A stretch of 64,000 bases of DNA, taken from NCBI GenBank assembly GCA_023515795.1, contig JALGPX010000001.1, positions 1 to 64,000 of the forward strand, given 5' to 3'. Position 1 is the stretch's first letter; each line of letters starts with the position of its first letter. Below, piece after piece: positions 1-9,081 of the stretch. A program made the position numbers and the translations under genes. The stretch comes from Amoeboaphelidium occidentale. Lineage: Eukaryota; Aphelidiomycota; Aphelidea. The notes below the pieces were generated by a model. It was not told the origin of the DNA. It saw only the letters and a list, made by a program, of their open reading frames with translations, and ran no database searches.

Positions 1-118
1 TAAGTTTTCTTCTTCTGTAAGCAAAGATCATCTGGCCCATGATTGTGCGCAAGCTCGGCTATGTGGATCTAAAGATCAGAGATATGAAAAGCAATTACGA
101 AGCATTGTCCCTTGTCGT

Positions 119-1525
119 TCAACTTGATTCGTATTCTGAACGGGCAATCAATTTTAGCGGAGTATTTTTCCCGTCGTCTGTCGTCTTCTTTAAGAGTAGT
201 GACTGCTTTGGAAGATCTTGCGCATTTGAGCCTCCTTGCATTTCTTTCTTTTCCTTTGTTATTCTAGCCATTGAATACCACCTTAAATCCCATAGTGGCA
301 TAAACATCAATAATTTCTTTTGCTGTTTGTCGTGGTTTTCAGTTTCAAAAATGTATCCTTCACTATATGTTTCATCGGGTACAACGAGGTCGCTTTGATC
401 TCTGCCAGGTTCCCTCTGTGTTGGTGCATTGCTTGTGTTGCCTAAAGCTTATTACTACTTCATAAAAGCTATATGTTTACCTTTAGGAGGAGGACAAGGC
501 GAACCAGCAACACCGTGGTTTGTTAGCTGCTCTAATTCCCGCGCTGCATTATCGATTATGTTGCAGCCATCTTTCAGCCATTGTACTGCTTTAGCTATGT
601 GCTTTTTAAGCAACGGTGAATCTTCAACGAATTTAATCATTCCCGAAAACAATGTCCTGTTAGGTGATTTCGATGCAACATGAGAGATATTATTGGACCG
701 CACCACAATTTCTTTAACCTCTGTTTAATTGTTTTTACGGGCACTAGCTTCCTCATATTCTGCCAATGGTTCGCTATCACTGCTGCAAGGTGGGAAGTCC
801 TTATCAAACTTCTTCTGCATAAAGAAGGCAGATTTGAGCTAATTCTTGTCAATAGTGTCAGGCGGTATATCAAGCAACGAAATTTCCATTCCAGCATAAA
901 AGTTTGCATTTTCCCTTTGATCTCGATACGATGAATTGTGAAAGGAATCTTGGGCAGCACCTGAAAGACATTGAAACAAGGATGTCTTTGGAAACAACGA
1001 ATATGGAACATGGCCTACGTTCTGCAGCCCCGAGAAGTGGTTCGATCCCTCATGGCCATGCCAACAAATATGAACGATGTTTTCCTTCTTGATATCTTGT
1101 AGAAGGCCATGTCGAGTCGGGACCCAAAATCCAGTAAGATTGGTATGATCCTGCGCTTGAACACCTTTATAAAGCATCGGACGAGTAAACGAATGAACAG
1201 CAACACATTTTTGGGTCATATTGCAGTAAATGAGGCTGTGCTTAGGGTCCATATGCTTGCCGTTCTGGCTAAGACTTAAAACTACCTCATCTAATGTGTC
1301 TCCTCCAAGAGAAGTTCTGATACTGGGCTGGGAATAAAAGTCCTTGTTCTTCATCACTTCTGATGTCATCTGAAATCTTAACTTGAAATGATCTATGTCA
1401 TGATCATATCCTACGACTGACGCTACAAGTTCCCTGAAGAAACAGTTTCCATCTCCTAGTACTTCAATCAACTTCACCGATTGGCAGTCACCAGGATAGT
1501 AGAAATTGTAAAAAGAAGAAGCCAT
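119..1525 (-). CDS. OTU-domain cysteine protease-like protein; frame broken by one in-frame TAG
   Basis: The first exon (839-1525) starts MASSFYNF and carries an OTU-type catalytic loop, GDGNCFFREL, with the candidate nucleophile Cys28; a later SNHFSGL fits the catalytic His region. OTU proteins are mostly deubiquitinases. The same frame continues past three stop sites. The one at 449-457 lies in a convincing 39-nt intron (442-480, GTAAAC..TTTAG) that restores PPPKGNTSN. A TAA near 746 may lie in a 24-27 nt intron. The TAG at 839-841 has no frame-preserving splice sites that I can find, although acidic coding-like sequence follows it. The frame ends at TGA 119-121. It is either a gene with a nonsense mutation or one with an unusual intron, so activity is uncertain. 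The OTU call is fairly firm; the full gene model is not. Confidence 0.55.
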
Positions 1526-1838
1526 GATCTAAGATGATGCAATATTAGTGCAAGATATAAGTAAAAAATCATTAGGGATGAATTGTGTTTATTCAGCGAG
1601 TTGTTTTCCTTCTCGCCAAATAGCTACCGCGTAAGTGCTGGTTACCTTTTTCCGGTTTCATCGCGGCCCGACAAAACGGCACAAGATTGGGCCAGAGTAA
1701 CAACCATAAAGCTGCTCGGCGATACCGTTTATCCATAGGTATTCTAGGGCGTTTGATTAGGAATGTTTGGAGCTAGATGCTTTCGATTACACTATGATAG
1801 CTCTGAATTCTGCAAAGGGTTTCTATTTTGTGCTAAAT
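1526..1838. other. Intergenic region between two divergent genes
   Basis: About 310 bp separates the OTU gene start from the preferred start of the RbfA-like gene. It probably holds both promoters. I see no RNA gene or repeat in it. An ATG at 1763 opens a frame that ends without resemblance to anything. Confidence 0.4.
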
Positions 1839-2630
1839 ATGATCAGATTCTATTCGACTCTATCCAAAACCAAAGCATCATTGTACAAGTCGCTTATTCC
1901 ATCGCGTAGAGGTGCAAAACCTACAGAAAAGTTTCCAAATTCGTTGTATACGCGCATAGAAGAAGAGCTGAAGCGTCCCGGAAGCGAACGGAACCTTTCT
2001 GCGTTATTAGAGACACCAAAAGCCGCGGCGCAAGCTCGCGATTATGGTTGTATACCTTCCCAGAAGATCGAGAAGAGGGCAAAGAGCAAATTAAAGTCAA
2101 GTATTAAGAAGCAATTGACAGAATTACGATTTACGACGCGCTCATTTGAACAGGATGTTGAGTATTTGCAGCCAAGGCGTTTAAGATCGCACCAAGCTCC
2201 GCATCCTTTGCTAAGTGACGAATTGGAAGAAAGCGATAATGAAGAAGACAGCGTTGAAGTGTCTGGTGTTAGCCCTCGTGTTCATAGATTGCATGATCAA
2301 GTGCTGCAGTTAAGTTCAATGTTCTTGAGCACTTTGTTGCCAAGATACTCTTACGGACGAGTGCAAAGAGAAGACATATTGCTTACACAAATTGAACGTT
2401 TGAATGTGAAAGAGTTTAATGATTTGAGTGGTGTTGTTTTGTATTGGCGACCTTCAGGGTTCAAGCGATCAGATGGCTTTGAAGTTGATAGAAGGCTTTT
2501 GGAACAGACTTTGGAACGTATTAGAAAACCTTTGAGATGGGAAATCACAGATAAGCTCAGCTATTTACGGAACTCACCAGAAATCGTTTTCAAATATGAT
2601 GAAGACTCTGATGGTCGAAAAGATCAATAA
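1839..2630 (+). CDS. RbfA-like ribosome-binding factor, probably mitochondrial
   Basis: RbfA proteins bind the 30S-type small ribosomal subunit and help mature its rRNA; in eukaryotes they act in mitochondria. The C-terminal third matches the family pattern: a strand with VVLYWRPSG, then a helix with LEQTLERIRKPLRW, then LSYLRNSPEIVFKYDED. That last element corresponds to the closing 'R..PEL.F..D' segment of RbfA. The start is chosen at 1839 because it gives MIRFYSTLSKTKAS, a basic, acid-free presequence typical of mitochondrial import. An in-frame ATG at 1794 is an alternative, and the still earlier 1767 codon is TTG. The middle holds an acidic stretch (ELEESDNEED). The assignment rests on short motifs only. 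Confidence 0.6.
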   Translation: MIRFYSTLSKTKASLYKSLIPSRRGAKPTEKFPNSLYTRIEEELKRPGSERNLSALLETPKAAAQARDYGCIPSQKIEKRAKSKLKSSIKKQLTELRFTTRSFEQDVEYLQPRRLRSHQAPHPLLSDELEESDNEEDSVEVSGVSPRVHRLHDQVLQLSSMFLSTLLPRYSYGRVQREDILLTQIERLNVKEFNDLSGVVLYWRPSGFKRSDGFEVDRRLLEQTLERIRKPLRWEITDKLSYLRNSPEIVFKYDEDSDGRKDQ

Positions 2631-2690
2631 TCAGTCGCAAATGATTCGTCCGTTAGAGTCAAGGCATCGAATCGGGAGTGTTGCTTTTAA

Positions 2691-3127
2691 ATGCCCAACT
2701 TTTCAGATTTATCCCTTTTCGATAAATTCTTACACGCTGAATGGGAAAGAATGGCCCGATACAGAACCAATTACAGAAAACAGTTCATTTCAATCTGAGA
2801 AACAATTCAGTTCATATTCTAAAGAGCAAGAAGAGCTTAAAAAGGAATTCCTCCTCGCTTTCGAATGGTACTCCTGCGGATATGAAGGCTATTTCTGTAG
2901 TCGCCAAAACTACGATAACAACAAGGAGCGCATTGCGTGTCAAGGTCAACCCAAACTTCAATGACGAATGGAAGCTGGCCATGTGTACTACTGATATAGA
3001 TCTATCTTTGAAGCCTTCTACTGAACATGAATTGCAAATGGAAATTCCAAGCATAGAATTGCCTTCTAACAAGAGGCAAAGAAGGAAGACAAGAGGACAC
3101 AAAAGAGGCGGGACATTACACATTTGA
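2691..3127 (+). CDS. Small basic hypothetical protein, two exons
   Basis: An ATG at 2691, 60 bp after the RbfA-like stop, opens MPNFSDLSLFDKFLHAEW and runs 35 codons to a TGA at 2796. A second coding-like frame (RVKVNPNFNDEWKLAM ... KRQRRKTRGHKRGG) runs to the stop at 3125-3127. A GT at 2783 and an AG near 2826 would give an intron of about 44 nt and join them in frame at roughly 130 residues. The C-terminus is strongly basic, like an RNA-binding or nuclear tail. I do not recognise the family. The splice junction is a guess constrained only by frame. Confidence 0.4.
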
Positions 3128-3164
3128 TATTGATAAAATAGACAAAATAAGTGAGTTCGAACTG

Positions 3165-3190
3165 AGCTGTTGCTGCTGCTGCTGCTGTAG
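3165..3190. repeat. CTG/GCT triplet repeat
   Basis: A short (GCT)n run lies in the roughly 270-bp gap between the small gene ending at 3127 and the membrane-protein gene starting at 3394. The rest of the gap shows no gene. Confidence 0.6.
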
Positions 3191-3393
3191 ATATCAAAGA
3201 GTTAATGTGGAGCTGATATCGAAACATAAAAAGCCAAAATTTGTGTGGCGCAGCGATGCAAACTCTCCAGATTCCGACCTGGAGACATCGCATCAACGCA
3301 CACAAAGAATTTCTGAAACTGTTTCATCAGCCCCGGCCGTTCTGCAGTCTTTTTACTTTGTCTGTTGTTATTATTTAAGTTTTTAATTGTAAA

Positions 3394-4749
3394 ATGAGCA
3401 CAGCACAGCTCAATAATCCTCCGTATGGTGGTGGCCTTGTGGATACCAACAACAGCAACAGCAACTTGAATCCATATGATGGTCCTACTCAGAAGAAACA
3501 ACAGCAACAAGTTAGGCTTGGCTCTAGAGGGGCCCCTAACAGACACAAATCTTCTAATGCAGCTCAGGATGCTGTTGAGTCGGGAAGATCTGACTGGCTT
3601 TTGTATTTGCCCATTACTTTGGCTGCGTTACCTGTAATTTTAAGTCTTTATTATGGCGGCAGAGTTGAGCAATGGAATGAGGGATTTCTGCTGGTGATCG
3701 TTGCGTTTTATCTCTATGCGCTCGTTAAAGGTAAAGTGTTTTTGCTCGACGCTGGAATGTTCTAATCGATCGTAGTGCCGTGGGATCTTTATCGATCATG
3801 TGAACGCTACTCTATTTCTTCTTATTTTTATCTCGCTCTTGGTTTTGCTGCTCCTTTGTCTGCTACGTACCTTCTGCAGTATGTTAAACAGTATATGAAA
3901 GTTTACTCACATGTGCTCATGCTTTCGACGACGGATGGTGAAGCGAACTCACTGCCTCTAATGGTTTTCATTTTATCTGCGTACATTCGTCCTTTGCAAG
4001 AGTTGAATCTGCTTCTTACTGGAGACAAGGTTGTTTCAGATCCTGTTGGTACGGTTTCGACTGATTCAAAGAGTGTTACTACTTCCGATGAAACGATTGA
4101 ACTTTTAAGTTCTCGCGTGAAACAATTAGAAGAAGAGGTTGCTTTTCTGAAGAGCCAGAAGTCTGCTGGGCCTCAGAGTGATGGAGCGACTCAGGGTTAT
4201 TTTGATTTGTCTCAAAGGTTGCTTCAATTGGAGAAGAGCGTTATGGAAAGAGTATCTGTAATGATTTCAAACTCCATTCCTGCGCAAACAAAACGAAGTA
4301 GTGTTAAAGAGAAGTTTATTGATTTTTGCTTGGATAGATTTAGAGAGTTTGATACAAGATTGTTCTCGCTTGAATCTACACTTATACAACAGCCTCGTCA
4401 CTTGAACTCGGCTGATCAAGGATTTAAAACTAGCTCAGATGAACAGAATGGCCTGCTGTATTCCTTGTCTGCAGTCTTCTTGTGGTTTTTGCCTTCTTCG
4501 CTACGAAAGAGAATTGTGAGTGTTCCTCAGTATTTTGTTAGTCATTATGTGCTTGGAAAAGAAACTGAGATTGCTGGATATGTGACGGATCATCCACATA
4601 ACATATCTCCGGAAAGAAGTCCTCCTACAACAAGGAAGAAGAGTTTTGTTTATGATCCCCGTCTCAATGGAGGAGATTTCGAAAGTATTGAAACAATGAA
4701 TCGAATCAACTATGCACAATTCAAGAAAGATAAAACAAAAAGAAGTTAA
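3394..4749 (+). CDS. Fungal-type membrane protein with coiled coil, uncharacterised
   Basis: Two exons are joined by a 45-nt intron at 3731-3775 (GTAAAG..CTAATCGATCGTAG); splicing turns ALVK|V into YALVKVPWDLYRSCER. The protein is about 435 residues. An N-terminal Asn/Gln-rich cytosolic part is followed by hydrophobic segments near residues 70-115 (LLYLPITLAALPVILSLYY; LLVIVAFYLYALV) and 130-200 (YFYLALGFAAPLSATYLLQY; LMVFILSAYIRPLQEL). Then come a coiled coil (LLSSRVKQLEEEVAFLKSQ) and a late hydrophobic patch. From memory, a pattern of VPWDLYxxxR followed by two helices and IRPLxxL occurs in uncharacterised fungal membrane proteins; I could not check this. Function unknown. Confidence 0.75.
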
Positions 4750-4794
4750 ACTAGTATATCTCTGTCAATAAATTTATATTAATCAGTTTGTGCT

Positions 4795-6438
4795 CTAAAA
4801 ACCTATTGCCAAACCATCGCTTCTTGGATCGCTTCCAGCACAAAAGACACCATTCTTCTTTGCAATAATAATTTGCCCTCGACCGAAAAGTGCTCTATCG
4901 TGACCGCTGACAATATCAACTTTATCAAGATTGCACACTTGTTTCAACTCATCTGATAAATCTTCTGTAATTCCTTTTTCCAAACTCAATTTCCACTTTT
5001 GATCCTCGTCATTGATTATTGGATGCAAGTATACTCTGGGGAAATCCAGTGCTTGTTGCGGGTTCATTCCGTTAATAAGCATATTCCAAAGTACTTGAAT
5101 GTGGCCCTGAGGTTGCATAAACCCGCCCATCACGCCAAACGGCATCACAAAGTCTTTGTTTACGAGCATTCCTGGAATTATAGTATGATACGGCCTTTTT
5201 CTAGGAGCTACTACATTCGGATGCCCTTTCTTCAAAGAAAAGTTAGATGTCCTGTTTTGCAAAGAGAAGCCACATTTCTCTGGTATAATGCAAGATCCAA
5301 ACCCCAAATAGTTGGAATTGATGAATGAACAACAATTGCCGTATTTATCAGCTGCACATTCATAAACAGTGTCACTTCCAAAGTTAACAGTTTCCTTGAT
5401 CTTTGAAGCAGAATATTCTGTAAACATGAAACTAGAAAGTTTCTCGAGATAATCGTCTGAAAGGAAATTATTCTGCCAATGTTCAGCTGAAGGATTATCA
5501 TAAATACTTTCCATTCCAACTCTAAAAGCAATCTTTAAGCTTTCTACAATGATCGAAATCCTTTTTTCGTCATTGATGGCTTTCAGGTCGATGTTGTTCC
5601 TTTCTGAATACTTCATGATTATTCCCAAAGCAAGCAATGCGATCAACCCCTGACCGTTTGGTGAACACTCATAAACATTGGATCCCATAAATTCTGTGTA
5701 TATCGGATCTTCAAATCGTGCTTCATATTGTTTTAAATCACTCATGCTAAGACAGCCTCCGGCTTTTTGCACAGCATCAACTATGCGCTCAGCTACTTCT
5801 CCCTCATAAAATGCTGTTCTGCCGCGTAGACCGATTTGCTCAAGTACATCAGCCAAATATTCATTTTTGAATAATTCGCCTTCCTTTGGACCTTCACCGT
5901 TGATCAACAGAGAATAACAAGTTGAAGGTGAGACCTGTTTCAACTTACTTGCTTCAGCGCGCCAATGATGAGACGTCACAGGAGCAACAGGAAAGCCACA
6001 ACGAGCCGAATCCGCAGCGTATTTAAGTACATCAATGCGAGAAATGTTTTGAGACCCAAATCGCTCTAAGCCACGAAGCCAACAATCAACTGCACCAGGA
6101 ACAGAAACTGAACATCCATCTTGATAAGGAATCGCTTTCGTGAATTTTTTAGTATTCAGGCATAAGTCCAGTGTAAGGCCCTCTGGAGAGTATCCACTTC
6201 CATTACAGGAATACACTTTCTTAACTGCCGCAGAATAGAATAAGAAGAATGCATCACCACCAATTCCAGTAGAACAAGGTTCTGTAACAGCTAAACATGC
6301 TGCCATAGCAACACACGCATCCATAGCATTTCCACCTCTCCGTAAAACGTCTAATCCGGCAGCAGAAGCCAATGGCTGACTTGAAGCGACCATTCCATTT
6401 GCGCTGTAAACCGGCGATCGTCTGGACTTAAACTCCAT
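4795..6438 (-). CDS. Gamma-glutamyltransferase-like Ntn hydrolase, cytosolic type
   Basis: This family cleaves or transfers gamma-glutamyl groups, as in glutathione breakdown, and matures by self-cleavage before a catalytic Thr. The protein reads MVASSQPLASAAGLDVLRRG, then GGNAMDACVA and GIGGDAFF, all typical of the large subunit. The cleavage site is GSDTVYECAADKYGN, with the Thr about 365 residues in. CSFINSNYLGFGS and PYHTIIPGM follow, which resembles the bacterial YwrD-like branch more than classical secreted GGT. No signal peptide or membrane anchor is present. The start at 6438 is preferred because an ATG at 6468 would overlap the divergent gene; the two start codons are then only 9 bp apart. 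The family call is strong; the substrate is unknown. Confidence 0.88.
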   Translation of the reverse strand: MEFKSRRSPVYSANGMVASSQPLASAAGLDVLRRGGNAMDACVAMAACLAVTEPCSTGIGGDAFFLFYSAAVKKVYSCNGSGYSPEGLTLDLCLNTKKFTKAIPYQDGCSVSVPGAVDCWLRGLERFGSQNISRIDVLKYAADSARCGFPVAPVTSHHWRAEASKLKQVSPSTCYSLLINGEGPKEGELFKNEYLADVLEQIGLRGRTAFYEGEVAERIVDAVQKAGGCLSMSDLKQYEARFEDPIYTEFMGSNVYECSPNGQGLIALLALGIIMKYSERNNIDLKAINDEKRISIIVESLKIAFRVGMESIYDNPSAEHWQNNFLSDDYLEKLSSFMFTEYSASKIKETVNFGSDTVYECAADKYGNCCSFINSNYLGFGSCIIPEKCGFSLQNRTSNFSLKKGHPNVVAPRKRPYHTIIPGMLVNKDFVMPFGVMGGFMQPQGHIQVLWNMLINGMNPQQALDFPRVYLHPIINDEDQKWKLSLEKGITEDLSDELKQVCNLDKVDIVSGHDRALFGRGQIIIAKKNGVFCAGSDPRSDGLAIGF

Positions 6439-6447
6439 TACTTTAAA
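6439..6447. promoter_or_regulatory. Nine-base gap between divergent start codons
   Basis: The GGT-like gene starts leftward at 6438 and the thioredoxin-like gene rightward at 6448. Any core promoter or 5' leader of each gene must lie inside the coding sequence of the other. Confidence 0.5.
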
Positions 6448-6869
6448 ATGAAAGTTAAACGCGTGCAAAAGCCGGAGGATTTCAAAGCCACTTTGAACGA
6501 ATTAAATAACGAGAAGCAGTTATATGTCGTGTTCTTTGGTTCTGAGGACCCTGAGACAAAGGAAAGTTGGTAGGGTAGCACTTTGTTTTAAGTTCTTAAT
6601 GGCTTTTATGCAGGTGCCCAGATTGCGTTGTTAGTGATCCTGTTATCCGTAGAAAGATTGCTTCCATTGAGGGCAGCGTCCTTGTGGAATGTCCTGTTGG
6701 GCTGAGGTCAGAATGGAAAGGCAAAACGGATCATCCTTACAAAGTTAATCCGTTACTGCGCATCACAAACATTCCAACTTTACTGCGCTGGGTAAATGGA
6801 AAGCCTACGGGGAAACTGGTCGAAGGCGAATGTTTGGATACTGAAAAACTACAGAGACTCTGTCAATAA
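6448..6869 (+). CDS. TXNDC17-like thioredoxin-domain protein (TRP14 family)
   Basis: TRP14 proteins are small cytosolic thioredoxin-fold oxidoreductases that reduce cystine and other disulfides. Two exons (6448-6569 and 6614-6869) are joined by a 44-nt intron (GTAGGG..TGCAG) and give 125 residues, close to the human 123. Splicing rebuilds the hallmark SWCPDCVVSDPVI active site (WCPDC). The C-terminal part has KVNPLLRITNIPTLLRW, with the conserved cis-proline motif IPT. The intron falls within the Trp codon just before the active-site CPDC. The gene ends 10 bp before the stop of the convergent PhoD gene. Confidence 0.9.
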
Positions 6870-6879
6870 AGCATTTACT

Positions 6880-8988
6880 TTAACTCAAACATCTCAGCAA
6901 CTCATACAAGACGACCCCTTCTTCCTTGCACAGTTTCCGTACGTTTTTGTGCCTGTTCTTTGGTACGTCTGGTAAATAAGCACAGAATAGAATGGATAGT
7001 CTTCCTTCGCATTCATCTGCTCTCTTTACGGATATTTTCCCAACCACAGTATTATCAATATCTGCTTCATAGAATAGTGTCTTATCTTCGACCCAATTTC
7101 CAGCCTTGTTGGGTCGTTTGAATTCATCTTCTAACACTGAAGATGGTAGAACAAGGTTCTTGTAATTATGATCCTTGTATGCCAATTTAGAAGGTAAATA
7201 GAATTGATTAATTGGACTGACAGAGAATTCAGTTGCTACTGATTCTGTGACTTTCCTCACTCCTTCACCTTCTTCATTGAATACGCCGCTGCCCCTTGTA
7301 CTCTCATACATGAAATCAACAACTGCGACTTGATGTCTATCACCTGATAAAATAAACACATTATTGATTTCATTATCTGAAATGAAGTTCAAAATCTCCT
7401 GCCTCTCTGCTTGATATCCATAATAAGTGTCTTTGTTCCAGAAGTTAAAAGTGAAAGGAACAGAGAACACAATAAATTTGATCCCTGAATGCCTTGATTT
7501 CAACAACCACTTGTAAAGTTCATCTAGCTGCCCTTTTCCTAGCATTGTTCGACCTTTATCAGCATAACTGTCATACTCGGTGTTAGTGCCTTCTTTAAAA
7601 GGATTTCGATGAGATCTTGTGTCTGCTACAAAAAACGAGGCATTTCCATAATTAAATGAGTAATAAAATTTGTCCCAATTTCCTGGGCCTTTTCTTGAAG
7701 CCGTAGCAGGAGATGGAAAGTAATCCGAGAATGCTGTTGTAGCTGGATAGTATGGATCAATTTGTTTCCAGCGCCAATCGTTCAGAATCTCATGATCATC
7801 AAACATTGCCATAATTGTATTGTTTTGAATGAGTTCGATGCTTTCCTTGTAAGCAAACACTTCTTTGTATAATCTTCTGTAATCTGACAACTTTTTGCCT
7901 AATACGAAGTTAACGTCGACGTAAATGGTATCTCCAAGCAACAGCGTGAAATCCTTTGCATGCTTATTAAATTCTCTGAAACCGGTGATGCCCCCAGCCG
8001 AATATGGAAAGTTGGGTTTAATGCAGCTTCCGAAGAGAAACTCAAATTCTTCATTCCCAGTTGAACGATCTGGGAAAGTTTTGAATTGGAAACGATCTTT
8101 AGACTGTTGCGTCAAGACTTGATTGCTGTGCGAAGGCAAAACACCAGACTCATGAAACTTTAGCAGTTCAATAAATCCATTAATGCTTCTAACCCAAGCG
8201 TATTCATAATCTGTTCCCGGCTCAAGCTTCAGTTTGACAGTGCCAGTATAATCATTGTCGGGATTAAGCGAAACAGCCTCAGACCGAATCCATTCAGAGT
8301 TCTGTAAGTCTCTGTAATAAAACTGGACTTCAGTAATTATCGGATAACGCAAAGTGACCATTACTTCAACATGAGTCTTTGGAGCATCAGTAACCAATGA
8401 CTGAAAAGCGACTCGAGTGAAATGAACTTGATCAAGGTTAGCGCTGTTAAACAAAGTTCCAAATGTGAAGTCTACCACGAAATACACACAAATAAGAGCC
8501 AATAGCACTCTGATCCATTTGAGTATGACCCTGACGGACAATGTTTCTCTTACCAACTGGAATGGTGTCCATAAAACATACACCGAGAATCCCAGAATTG
8601 GATATAGAAGTGCCCAAGATGGGGCCTTTTCTAGATAGAGGTAAACTAAGCCAAGATAAGCAATTATCGATGTAACAGTGAGTGCCAGTCCGAGATATCC
8701 GCTCTGTGCTTTCTGAACAACATGATCATTCTTTGCTGGCTGTTCACTTAGCTCATTTTTGTCGCTTAAAACATATTCTTCATCTTCTTGGGGCATATCA
8801 AGGAGGGGTACTTCATCTCCTTTAGTTTCTCGCTTTTTCGGAGAGTAGAATGGTTCCGTATCAACAATCTTCTTGGGTTTGCGCCCACCTTTGCGTTTAG
8901 AGGAAATATCAATTGTTCCAGTATCTTCTGTTTCAGCCGAACTTCTTGAAGTTGCCGCTGTTGTTCTTCTTGTGCTTCTCGTGCTCAT
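6880..8988 (-). CDS. PhoD-type metallophosphatase, membrane anchored
   Basis: PhoD enzymes are metal-dependent phosphomonoesterases or phosphodiesterases. The 702-residue protein has a Ser/Arg/Lys-rich N-terminus and three hydrophobic segments at about residues 97-175 (LALTVTSIIAYLGLVYLYL; WALLYPILGFSVYVLW; VLLALICVYFVVDF). A beta-rich domain and the PhoD catalytic core follow: FLFGSCIKPN, LLLGDTIYVDV, MFDDHEILNDW and ILSGDRHQVAV, which supply the metal ligands. The catalytic domain should lie on the lumenal or extracellular side, but topology is inferred. No intron is needed. Confidence 0.88.
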   Translation of the reverse strand: MSTRSTRRTTAATSRSSAETEDTGTIDISSKRKGGRKPKKIVDTEPFYSPKKRETKGDEVPLLDMPQEDEEYVLSDKNELSEQPAKNDHVVQKAQSGYLGLALTVTSIIAYLGLVYLYLEKAPSWALLYPILGFSVYVLWTPFQLVRETLSVRVILKWIRVLLALICVYFVVDFTFGTLFNSANLDQVHFTRVAFQSLVTDAPKTHVEVMVTLRYPIITEVQFYYRDLQNSEWIRSEAVSLNPDNDYTGTVKLKLEPGTDYEYAWVRSINGFIELLKFHESGVLPSHSNQVLTQQSKDRFQFKTFPDRSTGNEEFEFLFGSCIKPNFPYSAGGITGFREFNKHAKDFTLLLGDTIYVDVNFVLGKKLSDYRRLYKEVFAYKESIELIQNNTIMAMFDDHEILNDWRWKQIDPYYPATTAFSDYFPSPATASRKGPGNWDKFYYSFNYGNASFFVADTRSHRNPFKEGTNTEYDSYADKGRTMLGKGQLDELYKWLLKSRHSGIKFIVFSVPFTFNFWNKDTYYGYQAERQEILNFISDNEINNVFILSGDRHQVAVVDFMYESTRGSGVFNEEGEGVRKVTESVATEFSVSPINQFYLPSKLAYKDHNYKNLVLPSSVLEDEFKRPNKAGNWVEDKTLFYEADIDNTVVGKISVKRADECEGRLSILFCAYLPDVPKNRHKNVRKLCKEEGVVLYELLRCLS

Positions 8989-9081
8989 GATGATATCGCT
9001 AAAAAATTTGGTTGGGAATTTGGAACAGCAACAAGCGGCGAAAGTAAAAAAAAAACATCTCTATTCTAACGCAATGATAAA

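Noticed and set aside
637-1011. Alternative minus-strand frame 637-1011 overlapping the OTU gene
   Set aside because: Its composition (Leu/Arg/Cys/His-rich) is that of a shadow frame, while the parallel frame reads acidic, coding-like protein with a valid intron.
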